A stretch of 64,000 bases of DNA from Pseudoalteromonas rubra (GTDB lineage: Bacteria; Pseudomonadota; Gammaproteobacteria; Enterobacterales; Alteromonadaceae), in the NCBI RefSeq assembly GCF_005887115.1, contig NZ_PNCJ01000012.1:62001-126000 (forward strand). The letters run 5' to 3'. Both the position numbers and the translations under genes were made by a program. Of this stretch, positions 9,799-18,736 are shown piece by piece (within the stretch, counting starts at the first letter, position 1; the number at the start of each line of letters is the position of its first letter). A model generated the notes under the pieces. That model saw nothing but the letters and a program-made list of their open reading frames with translations, did no database searches and was not told the origin of the DNA.

Positions 9799-10716
9799 AT
9801 GGCACAAGCAAATGCATATCCTCTTTCTTTACAATTGATCTCTGTGAGCGGCGCCGAAAAGTTGAGTTACCTGCATGGTCAGATTACCCAGGACCTCAAT
9901 CTGCTGACGGATGATAACTTCCTGTGGGCCGGGCACTGTAGTCCTAAAGGTAAATTATGGGCGACACTCAGGCTGAGTAAGTTAGCTGACCAATATCTGC
10001 TGTTAGGTTCAAAAGCGGAAACAGACGCATCCTGCCGGGAGCTAAAAAAATACGGTGTGTTCGCGAAAGTCGATATTGATATTACGCACCACCAGGTCAT
10101 TGGCGTGTTAACTGATGAGATGACCCAAACCTGTGAGCTGCTGGGGCTAACGTTTGCGCAGCAGGCGAATGCTTGTACGTTTGATGGTAAAAATAAGGCA
10201 CTGAAACTAGACGACCAACGTTTACTCCTGATTGTTGAGCACGGCTATGCACTGCCACAAGGTGTTGCCCTGCATACAGACCCCACTCCATTTGAGGCCG
10301 CCTCAATTCTGGCCGGTGAGCCTCAACTGAGCGAGACCAGTATTGATGAATATGTACCGCAAATGGTTAACCTCCAGGCACTGGGCGCAATCAGCTTCAA
10401 AAAAGGCTGCTATACTGGGCAGGAGACAGTTGCCCGGATGCGTTATTTGGGCAAAAACAAGCGTGCCTTGTACATTGTCAAAGGTCTGGCTGACGCTCAC
10501 CCACAAGAGTCTGAGTTGGAAATACAATTAGATGGAGATAACTGGCGCCGTGCGGGCAAGGTACTTCATCAGGCTTACGACAGTGCGAGTAAGGACTATT
10601 ATGCGTTGGCAGTGATGGCCAATGATTTAACTGAAACATCAGTTTTGCGTGCTAAAACGCACCCGGAAGTTCAGCTGACACTGCAGCCACTTCCCTACTC
10701 TTTAGAAGACAATTAA
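9799..10716 (+). CDS. ygfZ: tRNA-modifying / iron-sulfur assembly protein YgfZ
   Basis: Folate-binding protein related to the T-protein of glycine cleavage. It supports repair and assembly of some iron-sulfur enzymes such as MiaB. The 305-residue sequence holds the signature KKGCYTGQETVARMRYLG (about residues 200-217) with its key cysteine, and an N-terminal aminomethyltransferase-like fold (YLHGQITQDL near 24-33). The gene is divergent from sdhE and lies 11 bases upstream of an FKBP gene, so the two are probably co-transcribed. Confidence 0.95.
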   Translation: MAQANAYPLSLQLISVSGAEKLSYLHGQITQDLNLLTDDNFLWAGHCSPKGKLWATLRLSKLADQYLLLGSKAETDASCRELKKYGVFAKVDIDITHHQVIGVLTDEMTQTCELLGLTFAQQANACTFDGKNKALKLDDQRLLLIVEHGYALPQGVALHTDPTPFEAASILAGEPQLSETSIDEYVPQMVNLQALGAISFKKGCYTGQETVARMRYLGKNKRALYIVKGLADAHPQESELEIQLDGDNWRRAGKVLHQAYDSASKDYYALAVMANDLTETSVLRAKTHPEVQLTLQPLPYSLEDN

Positions 10717-10727
10717 GCGGATAGATT

Positions 10728-11213
10728 ATGAAAATTGCCCCGAATACCGTTGTAAAAATGCATTATGCGGTGCTGGACAACGATGACAACAGCATCGACA
10801 ACACCTTCGATGATGAACCCCTTGAGTTTATCGTTGGTACAGGTTACTTAATCTCAGGTCTGGAAGATGCCCTGATCAACAAACAAGCCGGGGACAAATT
10901 AAGTGTTACCGTTGAGCCACAGAATGGTTACGGCGAACGCCATGATAACCTGATGCAAGCGGTGCCAAAAAGCATGTTTGAGGATATGGAAGTTGAAGTA
11001 GGCATGCAGTTTCGTGCGACCACTGACGAAGGCGAGCAAACGGTCATTGTGATTGGTGTTGAGGGTGAAGACGTCATCGTTGATGGTAATCACCCGCTTG
11101 CTGGTATCACACTGAACTTTGATGTTGAAATTCTGGAAGTGCGCGAGGCGACACCAGAAGAGCTGGCCCATGGCCATGTTCACAGTGAGGGCGGCTGCGG
11201 CCACCAGCATTAA
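10728..11213 (+). CDS. FKBP-type peptidyl-prolyl isomerase, SlyD-like
   Basis: Cytoplasmic prolyl isomerase and chaperone of the SlyD/FkpB group. The 161-residue protein has an FKBP domain split by an insert-in-flap region: the N-terminal part (DDEPLEFIVGTGYLISGLEDAL), the flap (YGERHDNLMQAVPKSMF) and the return (GNHPLAGITLNFDVEI). It ends in a short His/Cys-rich tail (HGHVHSEGGCGHQH) that could bind nickel or zinc, shorter than that of E. coli SlyD. It follows ygfZ by 11 bases. SlyD is more likely than FkpB because of the metal-binding tail. Confidence 0.88.
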   Translation: MKIAPNTVVKMHYAVLDNDDNSIDNTFDDEPLEFIVGTGYLISGLEDALINKQAGDKLSVTVEPQNGYGERHDNLMQAVPKSMFEDMEVEVGMQFRATTDEGEQTVIVIGVEGEDVIVDGNHPLAGITLNFDVEILEVREATPEELAHGHVHSEGGCGHQH

Positions 11214-11283
11214 TAGTCTCTGAGCCGAATGCGTGCTCAATGTGAAGAAACACTTATATCAAGTAAATTGGTATAGCTCACAA

Positions 11284-11306
11284 AAAAGCGCCTATTGGGC
11301 GCTTTT
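11284..11306. terminator. Bidirectional intrinsic terminator
   Basis: Nine-base stem AAAAGCGCC / GGCGCTTTT with a TATTG loop and flanking A and T runs. It lies between the FKBP gene (plus) and the convergent gene at 11292-11732, whose stop codon is inside the hairpin. It can serve both strands. Confidence 0.75.
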
Positions 11307-11732
11307 CTCAATTTCCTCAAGGGCTGCAAGTACACCGCTTTGGTCATTGGTACCAATGCGGTATTTAGACCCATCGGCAAGTACAAACTCAATGGCTTTA
11401 AAACCATGTGCTGCGTATACCCAGCCATCATGGGTGATCTTAACGCCAATCCCGTGACGAAATGAATTGGTTACCGCGCAATATGATTGCAGCTCATCCA
11501 CTTTGACCGATTTTTTCAGGACCCCTGGACCAAACCACCAACTTACCATCCGCTTATCTTTATCCACTTCAAGCGTTAGTCCATAGAACAGGTAGCCAAT
11601 CAGGGCCAGTATACCGATGAAACCATACAGCAGTGCGTTATGGCCTAACAAAAATATGGCGAGTGCTACAAAAGTAGCAAACCACGTCAGAAACATCCAA
11701 ATTATCCAGGACCATTGGGTCTTTTTGTACAT
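11292..11732 (-). CDS. Membrane protein of unknown function with PH-like C-terminal domain
   Basis: The family is not recognised. The 146-residue protein has two adjacent membrane helices (about residues 8-28 and 32-51), then a hydrophilic part with alternating strand-like segments (LTLEVDKDKRMVSWWFGPG, GVKITHDGWVYAAHG, IEFVLADGSKYRIGTN). That pattern of two N-terminal helices plus a small beta domain is seen in bacterial PH-domain and photosystem-assembly-like membrane proteins. It lies 13 bases downstream of the DUF481 gene on the same strand, so they may share a transcript. Confidence 0.7.
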   Translation of the reverse strand: MYKKTQWSWIIWMFLTWFATFVALAIFLLGHNALLYGFIGILALIGYLFYGLTLEVDKDKRMVSWWFGPGVLKKSVKVDELQSYCAVTNSFRHGIGVKITHDGWVYAAHGFKAIEFVLADGSKYRIGTNDQSGVLAALEEIEKSAQ

Positions 11733-11745
11733 CAGCTAAACTACC

Positions 11746-12573
11746 TTAATTAAAACTATAAACAAGTGTGACACCAATCTCGCTATCAACTTTCTCTTTG
11801 TTTTCCTCTGGTTGAGAGTGATATCGATAGGTATAGGCCACCTTAAGAGAAACACCGCCCATAACCTGACTGATCAGCGCGGTTTCAGATAAAATACGTG
11901 CGCCAAGGCCCGACAGTGATCTTTCATAACTGACATCCTGATTAAAACGGGTACGCTTAGATACAGTTCGTTCCCACTGCAATGCGGCGCGCAACAAGTG
12001 ACCTCTTTCAACCCGTTCTTGCTCCGACTCCAGTTCGGTCTCATCTTCACGTCGGTACATTGACAAACCCGGTCCGATATCTAAATCAACCGTATTCTTT
12101 CGTCCCTCAAAAATGCGATTACCGTAACCAACAACAAATGTTGCGGTGTATTCCCGACCATTGAATTTGTCGACCTCGTAATCCCCGTAGACAAATAGGG
12201 AAGTGTTCTTCTGCCCTATTTTATAGTTGCCCTGCGCTGACAAAAAGTACCGGGAAGCCGTTTCATCTTCAATGTTGGTATCCGGATCAACTTCACGGCG
12301 GTAAGCACCGTCGAACTTAAACTGGTTACGCCAGTATTTAAAATCCTGATACAAATTGCTTTTAAGTTTAAACGCGGTATTACTGGTATTGCCTCGATTG
12401 AGCAACACACCAAATTCTACATCACCATATAAAAATTCACCCTCGTGAAGAGCATGGATCTCTTCATCTGACAGCTCACCATATTTATGAAAATCTTCAA
12501 ATGGATCAACAGCAAGTGCTTTCACGCTGAACAAGAGTCCAGCGTAGCATAGGAAAAGAATGGTGTACTTCAC
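11746..12573 (-). CDS. DUF481 family outer-membrane beta-barrel protein
   Basis: Putative salt-inducible or YdiY-like outer-membrane protein. A GTG at 12573 is preferred as start: it yields MKYTILFLCYAGLLFSVKALA, a standard signal peptide, with AAGAGA some 10 bases upstream. An upstream in-frame ATG (12612) would put a hydrophilic tail before the signal and overlap the next gene. The mature part shows the DUF481 wording GVLLNRGNTSNTAFKLKSN and many alternating strands ending in an aromatic/Asn terminus (VTLVYSFN), typical of a barrel. Its role is unknown. Confidence 0.82.
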   Translation of the reverse strand: MKYTILFLCYAGLLFSVKALAVDPFEDFHKYGELSDEEIHALHEGEFLYGDVEFGVLLNRGNTSNTAFKLKSNLYQDFKYWRNQFKFDGAYRREVDPDTNIEDETASRYFLSAQGNYKIGQKNTSLFVYGDYEVDKFNGREYTATFVVGYGNRIFEGRKNTVDLDIGPGLSMYRREDETELESEQERVERGHLLRAALQWERTVSKRTRFNQDVSYERSLSGLGARILSETALISQVMGGVSLKVAYTYRYHSQPEENKEKVDSEIGVTLVYSFN

Positions 12574-12587
12574 TGAGCTGATTTCTC

Positions 12588-12905
12588 TTACTGCTTCCAG
12601 ATTATGTGGCAAAACGGGGCATCTAAATCACGGCTGATCAGTACTTTAGCAAACATCAGGTCACCTTGTTCTGTTTCTAGACCTACGCTCACCTGAACAA
12701 AATGTTCCGCTTCGGTCTCCTGTTCATACGCGACCAGCGACGCCCAGCTTTCGTCTGGAATACTGTCTTCAATATATCCCAGCTCTTCGCTGTGGGCATT
12801 GAATAGCTCAATATCTTCTATGGTAAGATTGTCAGGGGCAAGCTCTAAGAAAATATCATAGGCCTGCTGGCTCACTTCTTCGATGGAACTTAAACGTGCA
12901 GACAT
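12588..12905 (-). CDS. yciU: YciU/HI1450-type double-stranded-DNA-mimic protein (DUF440)
   Basis: Small acidic protein of the family represented by H. influenzae HI1450 and E. coli YciU, proposed to mimic DNA and bind HU-like proteins. The 105-residue sequence has the family phrases QQAYDIFLELAPDNL and the C-terminal FCHIIWKQ, and is rich in Glu and Asp. The ATG at 12905 is chosen over an upstream in-frame start (12989) because GAGGTG stands just before it and family members begin near here. It is followed 14 bases later by the DUF481 gene. Confidence 0.87.
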   Translation of the reverse strand: MSARLSSIEEVSQQAYDIFLELAPDNLTIEDIELFNAHSEELGYIEDSIPDESWASLVAYEQETEAEHFVQVSVGLETEQGDLMFAKVLISRDLDAPFCHIIWKQ

Positions 12906-13131
12906 TACATCACCTCGTCTGTCAAAATTGAGTGGTATAGTAACAAATTGCAAATTTGCAATGCTACGGCTTTTAGTTAGTTTTAACAAAAATACCGCTC
13001 AGTTACATGAAAATAGCAAATTTGCCATCCAGTTTGTGCGCTAATTACCACTGGCACCGTTAAAGTAATTACTCTATGCTTGCCCTGCAAACTATCAGAC
13101 TAAAAATGATGTGCCAAAGAAGGAAAAACAC

Positions 13132-13926
13132 ATGGTCCAGTTAGAGACAATTGATGGTATCGCCTGGGTTACCCTCGACAGACCCGAAAAACAAAATGCT
13201 TTATCTTACGACATGTTTAAACAGTTGGATAACATCATCCATAAACTCAAACATAATCGCCAGTTACGTGCTGTTGTGCTGCAAGGTCAGGGGCAACACT
13301 TTTGTTCTGGACTGGATGTGGGCGCTGTCATGAAAAAGCCAGCTAACATCGTATCTCTGTTATTTAAATGGCTACCAGGCAATGCCAATCTCGTACAACG
13401 GGTCGCACTAGGCTGGCGCGCATTACCTGTGCCCGTGTTTGCTCTGATACGGGGAAATTGCCTGGGTGGAGGCTTACATATCGCGCTCGGAGCAGACTAT
13501 CGTATTGCAACGCCAGATGCCCAATTTGCCATTATGGAATCACGCTGGGGGCTATGTCCTGATATGAGTACCAGTATACTATTACCGGGTATACTAAAAC
13601 ATGATCAGGCACTTTGGCTGGCGTCGAACCCACAACGTATTGATGCTCAGCAGGCCTGTGAGTTGGGTTTAATCACGCAAGTCAGCGATGACCCTTTGCT
13701 CACCATTCAACAACGTCTCACCCAGGTAACCGCTATTTCTCCGGATGCCCTGGCTGCCATCAAGCACTTATATAACACCGCCTATCATCCCCGGCGCAGG
13801 AAGTTGCTGTGGCAGGAAACCTGGTTTCAGATTAAGTTGCTACTGTCAAAAAATACACGAGTGGCCATGCACAACGGTCGCCATACGGAGCAGCCTAAAC
13901 CGTTTGGTCAGCGCAAAAAATGGTAA
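13132..13926 (+). CDS. Enoyl-CoA hydratase/isomerase (crotonase) family protein
   Basis: Acyl-CoA-processing enzyme of the crotonase superfamily; the exact substrate cannot be told. The ATG at 13132 has AAGGA 7-8 bases upstream and is preferred to the GTG at 13111. The 264-residue product has both oxyanion-hole segments, HFCSGLDVGAV (about residues 57-67) and RGNCLGGGLHIALGADYRIA (about 107-126). At the place of the second catalytic acid it reads MESRWGLCPDMS. The genes downstream (CidA/CidB) run the same way but seem unrelated in function. Confidence 0.85.
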   Translation: MVQLETIDGIAWVTLDRPEKQNALSYDMFKQLDNIIHKLKHNRQLRAVVLQGQGQHFCSGLDVGAVMKKPANIVSLLFKWLPGNANLVQRVALGWRALPVPVFALIRGNCLGGGLHIALGADYRIATPDAQFAIMESRWGLCPDMSTSILLPGILKHDQALWLASNPQRIDAQQACELGLITQVSDDPLLTIQQRLTQVTAISPDALAAIKHLYNTAYHPRRRKLLWQETWFQIKLLLSKNTRVAMHNGRHTEQPKPFGQRKKW

Positions 13927-13996
13927 GAAGGTCGCATTGTGAGCGATACAATTGCCACCGAGAATGACATTAGATTTAATCTCTTGAGTGTCCATT

Positions 13997-14353
13997 ATGA
14001 TGATTACTCTGCGATTTATCGCATCCCTTAGCATTCTTATCGGGTGCCTCTGGGCTGCCAGGCTGCTCACAGCTGCCCTGGCTTTGAGTCTGCCAGCTCC
14101 TCTGTTGGGCATGTTGCTGTTATTTGGCTTACTGCAGTCAGGTATACTTGATAGTAAATACCTACTCCCATCCTGTGGCCCAATATTAAAATACATGGCG
14201 TTATTTTTTATACCCGCCGGGGTCGGCCTTATTACCTATCTGGAGGTGTTTAACCACAATGCCTGGTTGTTGGTGAGCGTTCTGATCCTGGTACCCGTGC
14301 TGGGCCTCTTACTGACAGGTAAACTGGCAAGTCTGGGCAGGTATCATGATTAA
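13997..14353 (+). CDS. CidA/LrgA family holin-like membrane protein
   Basis: Small hydrophobic protein of the CidA/LrgA (UPF0299) family. These pair with CidB/LrgB and have been linked to murein hydrolase control and to export of small metabolites. About 118 residues with four likely membrane helices and the family stretch LPAPLLGMLLLFGLL near residues 33-47. Start choice is uncertain: ATGs at 13997 and 14000 and a GTG at 13988 are possible, none with a strong ribosome-binding site. It overlaps the CidB-like gene by 8 bases. Confidence 0.85.
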   Translation: MMITLRFIASLSILIGCLWAARLLTAALALSLPAPLLGMLLLFGLLQSGILDSKYLLPSCGPILKYMALFFIPAGVGLITYLEVFNHNAWLLVSVLILVPVLGLLLTGKLASLGRYHD

Positions 14354-15038
14354 TCTACTGGTGGGTTGCACCTTCACTGTGGTGCTATTTGCCCTTATGC
14401 GACAGGTAAACCAAAGGTGGCAATCGCCTCTGCTCAATCCCGTGTTGTTATGTATTGTAACTCTCAGCACGACGCTGCTACTTGGCGACATTGACTACAT
14501 TGACTACCGTAATGCAACACAGCCTGTCAGCTTCTTTCTGGAAGTCGCAGTGGTTGCTCTTGCCCTGCCCCTTTATCAACAACTCCACACCATACGACCA
14601 TATCTGTTGCTCATAGGTCTCACTAGCTTTATTGGGATCACTTGTGCAACACTGATTGCCTTTTGGCTCTGTCAGTTATTCAGCGCCCCCTATACACTCA
14701 CAGCGTCTTTGATGGCCCTGTCAGTGACCACGCCTATCACACTTATCGTTACTGATTCACTCAATGGCCTTCCCGGTGTCGCCGCCATCATGGTGATCCT
14801 GATTGGTGTGCTGGGAGGCGTATTCGGCTTGTCGTTGCTTACCCTGGCGGGAGTGACCAAACCTCAGGCTAAAGGCATAGCACTGGGTGTGGCCTGCCAT
14901 GCAATTGGTACCGCCGCAGCCATGGAACATCACCCGGCGGCAGGAGCCTTTGCATCTGCCGCGATGATTATCAGTGCAGTCATCACCGCAAGCTGGGTGC
15001 CAATGCTTTTTGCGTTGTTACAAGGCATAATCAGCTAA
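14346..15038 (+). CDS. CidB/LrgB family membrane protein
   Basis: Partner of the preceding CidA-like protein. The 230-residue product has six or so hydrophobic helices and the LrgB signature (LSVTTPITLIVTDSLNGLPG, with KGIALGVACHAIGTAAAME further on). LrgB-type proteins are thought to form an inner-membrane transport or anti-holin complex with LrgA. The start lies inside the cidA-like gene, so translation is coupled. Confidence 0.9.
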   Translation: MINLLVGCTFTVVLFALMRQVNQRWQSPLLNPVLLCIVTLSTTLLLGDIDYIDYRNATQPVSFFLEVAVVALALPLYQQLHTIRPYLLLIGLTSFIGITCATLIAFWLCQLFSAPYTLTASLMALSVTTPITLIVTDSLNGLPGVAAIMVILIGVLGGVFGLSLLTLAGVTKPQAKGIALGVACHAIGTAAAMEHHPAAGAFASAAMIISAVITASWVPMLFALLQGIIS

Positions 15039-15113
15039 ACTGAGAAAAATAATATCAATCATCAAAAAATAAGCTGAAATGCTCGCCCCGTTTCAGCAAT
15101 GCAGGAGCACAGC

Positions 15114-15953
15114 ATGATAGAACAAGAAATAGCACAGATCGAACACTACTACGTGCTGATCCGGGATTACCTGGTGACTTACAGTATGCAATTGTTAGGT
15201 GCCTTGGTGATCCTGATCCTTGGATTATGGCTTGCTAAGAAAGTGGCTAAAGGCACAGAGAACCTGATGCTCAGACACAATATCGACGTAACCCTGACAA
15301 ACTTTGTCAGCAATGTGGTCAAAGTCCTGATTATTATGATGTTCACTATCATTGCGCTGGGTAAAATTGGCATCAGTGTTACCCCGTTTGTTGCTGCAAT
15401 TGGTGCTGCTTCACTCGGTGCCGGCCTGGCCGTTCAGGGGATGTTATCTAATTATGGTTCTGGATTAGCGATTATTGCCACCCGTCCGTTTGTAGTCGGT
15501 GATACCATTGCCGTCAAAGGGGTTTGTGGTCAGGTAAAAAGTATCGAGCTGGGCCACACGATCCTTATCAATGAAGAAAAAGTCGAGATCACCATTCCCA
15601 ATAAGCATATTATTGGTGAAATTATGCAAAACTCTTTTGCTCACTCTCTGGTCAAAGGAGAAATTGGCATCGCTTACAGTGCCAGCGCAGACAAAGCCAT
15701 CGCCATCATCAATGAGATTTTGTCAGATAATGACGCTGTGGCCGACACCCCACAAGCTCAGGTTGGCATAGAAGCCTTTGGCGACAGTGCGGTTATCATT
15801 AGTTACCGCTACTGGGTGCCCACGACACAGATAATCGAACATAAACTGGCCATCAATGGCGCTATTTATGCTGCGATCCAGGCTGCTGACATAGAAATTC
15901 CGTTCCCGCAGCGGGTTGTCACCCTCAAAGAGAAGCCAGCTTCTGCCGATTGA
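15114..15953 (+). CDS. mscS: Small-conductance mechanosensitive channel, MscS family
   Basis: Tension-gated channel that lets solutes escape during hypo-osmotic shock. The ATG at 15114 is chosen because AGGAG lies 6-7 bases before it; an ATG at 15099 is less well placed. The 279-residue protein has three N-terminal helices, the Gly/Ala-rich pore helix region (VAAIGAASLGAGLAVQGMLSN) and the beta domain (RPFVVGDTIAVKG, GQVKSIELGHTIL). Length is close to E. coli MscS (286). It follows the cidB-like gene by 75 bases. Confidence 0.93.
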   Translation: MIEQEIAQIEHYYVLIRDYLVTYSMQLLGALVILILGLWLAKKVAKGTENLMLRHNIDVTLTNFVSNVVKVLIIMMFTIIALGKIGISVTPFVAAIGAASLGAGLAVQGMLSNYGSGLAIIATRPFVVGDTIAVKGVCGQVKSIELGHTILINEEKVEITIPNKHIIGEIMQNSFAHSLVKGEIGIAYSASADKAIAIINEILSDNDAVADTPQAQVGIEAFGDSAVIISYRYWVPTTQIIEHKLAINGAIYAAIQAADIEIPFPQRVVTLKEKPASAD

Positions 15954-16027
15954 TCCTGACTGTTTTTCACTCTATGCTTGTCAATGTTTTGTTTACAAAA
16001 CATACAACATGTAAAACGGAGTGATCT

Positions 16028-18592
16028 ATGAACACAAGAAAGTTAATGAAGATATGCTGTGCCGCAGGCCTGCAGATGATTGCAGTGCACAGCTGGGCCC
16101 AGGCCGATACAGTCAACTATGACTGCAGCGCACTCGCCGAATGGTCCAGTTCAATGGTGTACCGCAAAGGGGATCAGGTGCGTGATCAGGCTCAAGCTTA
16201 TGAAGCAAAATGGTTCAACCAAAATGAACTGCCCGCGAATAATTCCGATACCTTTGACGTGTGGCGCCAACTTGGCCAGTGCATCAGCGGCAACGCCCCG
16301 GTGGTTACCCTGGTAAGCCCCCGGGATGGTGCTGTGCTGAGCAAAAATGACAGCGCTGTTTTCTCTGCGAATGCCAGTGATCAGGATGGCGATCTCGCCC
16401 AGGTTGAGTTTTTTGTCAACGACATCAGCGTCGGTATACTCAGCCAGCCTCCTTATCAGCTTACCTGGTCAGCACAGCTAGGCATGCACACAGTGAGCGC
16501 GGTGGCAGTAGACGCCAAAGGAAACCTCAGTACACCAGCAACAGCTGGCATTACGGTGCGAGATGACAACGGCAATGTGCCACCCGCTCTCGCCATTGAA
16601 ACACCGACAAACAACCAAGCATTTAAAGTTGGCGATACCGTTAGCCTTGCTGTGCAGGCCACTGACACCGATGGCCAGGTTGTGCAGGTCGAAATGTGGC
16701 GAGATGCTCAGCGTCTGACAACACTCAGTACCCCGCCTTTTCGCCATGATTTTGTGACCGTGAGTCCCGGCAAAAAACAGCTCAGAGTCATTGCACAAGA
16801 CGACAAAGGCGCAACCGCTGAAGCCAGTGTGACCATTGAGGTGAGCGCTGCAAGCTCAGGTGGCTGCGCAGGTCTGAGCACTTATCGAGCCGGTCAAAAC
16901 TATCAAAGTGGCGAGCTGGTAGCACACAATAATCGCAAATATCGCTGCGACATCGCTGGCTGGTGCAGCTCCAGTGCTGCATGGGCCTACGAGCCCGGCA
17001 CAGGTCAACACTGGCAGGACGCCTGGAGCGATTTGGGGATCTGTGCGATCGCGCCCGAGATTAACTTTAGTCAGCCTAACGATAATGCCACTTTGCTGCG
17101 TAACCAGCCCACACAGATTGCCGTCAGTGCCACCGATGCAGACGGGACTATCTCACAATTAGAGTTATTTGCTAATCAAACCTTACTTGGCAGTACCGCG
17201 CAAAATGCACTGACTGTTGAGTGGACGCCAGGCAACACCGGGCCCGTTACTCTCAATGCCGTTGCAACCGATAACGAGAGCAATCAGAGCCAACAAACTA
17301 TCCAGGTCACGGTTACCGATCAGCCACTGGTCGTTGATTTAACCGCCCCAACTGCGGGAACTCAATATGTACTGGGTAATACAATCACCATCAAAGCCAA
17401 TGCTCAGGCGCTCAGCGGTCAGATCTCGATAGTCGATTTTTATGCCAACGGGGTAAAAGTTGGCAGTGATACCCAGGCACCTTATGAGTTTAACTACGCG
17501 CCAGCAACAGTTGGACAACACAGCATCTATGCAACCGCGACCAGCACATCGGGAGATACAGCAAGCAGCCCGGCCGCTACTGTCACTGTCATTACGCCAC
17601 CGGTTGGCAAAACCCATAAACTCATAGGCTACTGGCACAACTTTGTTAATCCGGCTGGCTGCCCTATTCCATTGGATCAGATCTCCGATGCCTGGGACAT
17701 CATTGATATTGCCTTTGCAGAAAACGACCGTTCCTCTAATGGTACGGTTCACTTCAAGCCCTTTGAAAAAGACATTCGATCCAATTGCCCCCCTGTTGAT
17801 CCGGTTAAATTTAAAACCGATATGCAAGCATTACAGGCACAGGGCAAGGTATTTGTCCTTAGTCTGGGCGGTGCCGAAGGGACTATTACATTAAACACCG
17901 ATGGTGATGAAGCCAACTTTATCAGCAGTCTCACTGCAATCATTCAGGAATGGGGTTTCGATGGCCTGGATATTGACCTGGAAAGTGGCTCTAATTTGTT
18001 ACATGGCACACAAATACAAGCCCGCCTGCCCAGAGCAATTAAGCAGATAGAGCAGAATATCGGTGGTGATATGGTGCTCACCATGGCGCCGGAACATCCT
18101 TACGTTCATGGCGGTATGATAGCCTACTCCGGCATTTGGGGCGCATACATTCCATTGATCAACGAACTCAGAGACACGCTGGACTTACTGCATGTGCAGC
18201 TCTATAACAATGGTGGACTGCCCAACCCATACGAGCCAGGCAGCGCACCGGAAGGCTCAGTCAATATGATGGTCGCACACGCCAAAATGCTGATTGAAGG
18301 GTTCGACTTAGCCGATGGTAGCCGCTTTATGCCGCTTAGGGATGACCAAGTTGCCATTGGCCTGCCATCCGGTCCGCAATCCGCCAACTCTGGTCAGGCT
18401 CCCATTGCCAATATCATCGCGGCGCTGGATTGCCTCACCAAAGGCACCCAATGCGGTACCATAGTGCCCAGTCATAACTACCCTGCTTTTGGGGGCGTTA
18501 TGACCTGGTCTATCAACTGGGATAAATTCGATGGCTACAACTTCTCAGTACCTGTTGGTAACAAGCTCACTGAAATGAATCAGGGTCAATAA
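16028..18592 (+). CDS. Secreted modular chitinase, GH18
   Basis: Extracellular chitinase. The 854-residue protein has a signal peptide ending near HSWAQA (residues 21-26). In order it then shows a CBM5/12-type chitin-binding module (about 31-85, with YEAKWFNQNELP), two Ig-like repeats (about 91-178 and 185-272), a second aromatic-rich binding module (about 279-340), two more Ig-like repeats (about 345-430 and 435-520) and a GH18 catalytic domain (about 526-850). The GH18 motif DGLDIDLE is intact, with catalytic Glu652 and the Asp residues 645, 648 and 650. The Ig repeats share phrases such as DQDGDLAQVEFFVN and ATDTDGQVVQVEMW. It stands alone with its own promoter region. Confidence 0.95.
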   Translation: MNTRKLMKICCAAGLQMIAVHSWAQADTVNYDCSALAEWSSSMVYRKGDQVRDQAQAYEAKWFNQNELPANNSDTFDVWRQLGQCISGNAPVVTLVSPRDGAVLSKNDSAVFSANASDQDGDLAQVEFFVNDISVGILSQPPYQLTWSAQLGMHTVSAVAVDAKGNLSTPATAGITVRDDNGNVPPALAIETPTNNQAFKVGDTVSLAVQATDTDGQVVQVEMWRDAQRLTTLSTPPFRHDFVTVSPGKKQLRVIAQDDKGATAEASVTIEVSAASSGGCAGLSTYRAGQNYQSGELVAHNNRKYRCDIAGWCSSSAAWAYEPGTGQHWQDAWSDLGICAIAPEINFSQPNDNATLLRNQPTQIAVSATDADGTISQLELFANQTLLGSTAQNALTVEWTPGNTGPVTLNAVATDNESNQSQQTIQVTVTDQPLVVDLTAPTAGTQYVLGNTITIKANAQALSGQISIVDFYANGVKVGSDTQAPYEFNYAPATVGQHSIYATATSTSGDTASSPAATVTVITPPVGKTHKLIGYWHNFVNPAGCPIPLDQISDAWDIIDIAFAENDRSSNGTVHFKPFEKDIRSNCPPVDPVKFKTDMQALQAQGKVFVLSLGGAEGTITLNTDGDEANFISSLTAIIQEWGFDGLDIDLESGSNLLHGTQIQARLPRAIKQIEQNIGGDMVLTMAPEHPYVHGGMIAYSGIWGAYIPLINELRDTLDLLHVQLYNNGGLPNPYEPGSAPEGSVNMMVAHAKMLIEGFDLADGSRFMPLRDDQVAIGLPSGPQSANSGQAPIANIIAALDCLTKGTQCGTIVPSHNYPAFGGVMTWSINWDKFDGYNFSVPVGNKLTEMNQGQ

Positions 18593-18605
18593 ACACCTAA
18601 CCACA

Positions 18606-18634
18606 GGGTAACGGCGACCTCCTGGCCGTTACCC
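18606..18634. terminator. Hairpin downstream of the chitinase gene
   Basis: Perfect ten-base stem GGGTAACGGC / GCCGTTACCC with a nine-base loop, 14 bases after the chitinase stop codon. The following bases are C rich with only a short T run (TATTTTTC about 15 bases later), so it may be a weak or factor-assisted terminator. Confidence 0.55.
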
Positions 18635-18736
18635 CCCTTCCGCTATTTTTCTTGGCATTTTGCCGCTGGCAGAGTGGCATAATTAACGCTAAGGTGAGGG
18701 TTATCCGTTAGCACCCATTTTAGTCAAGGAGATCAC

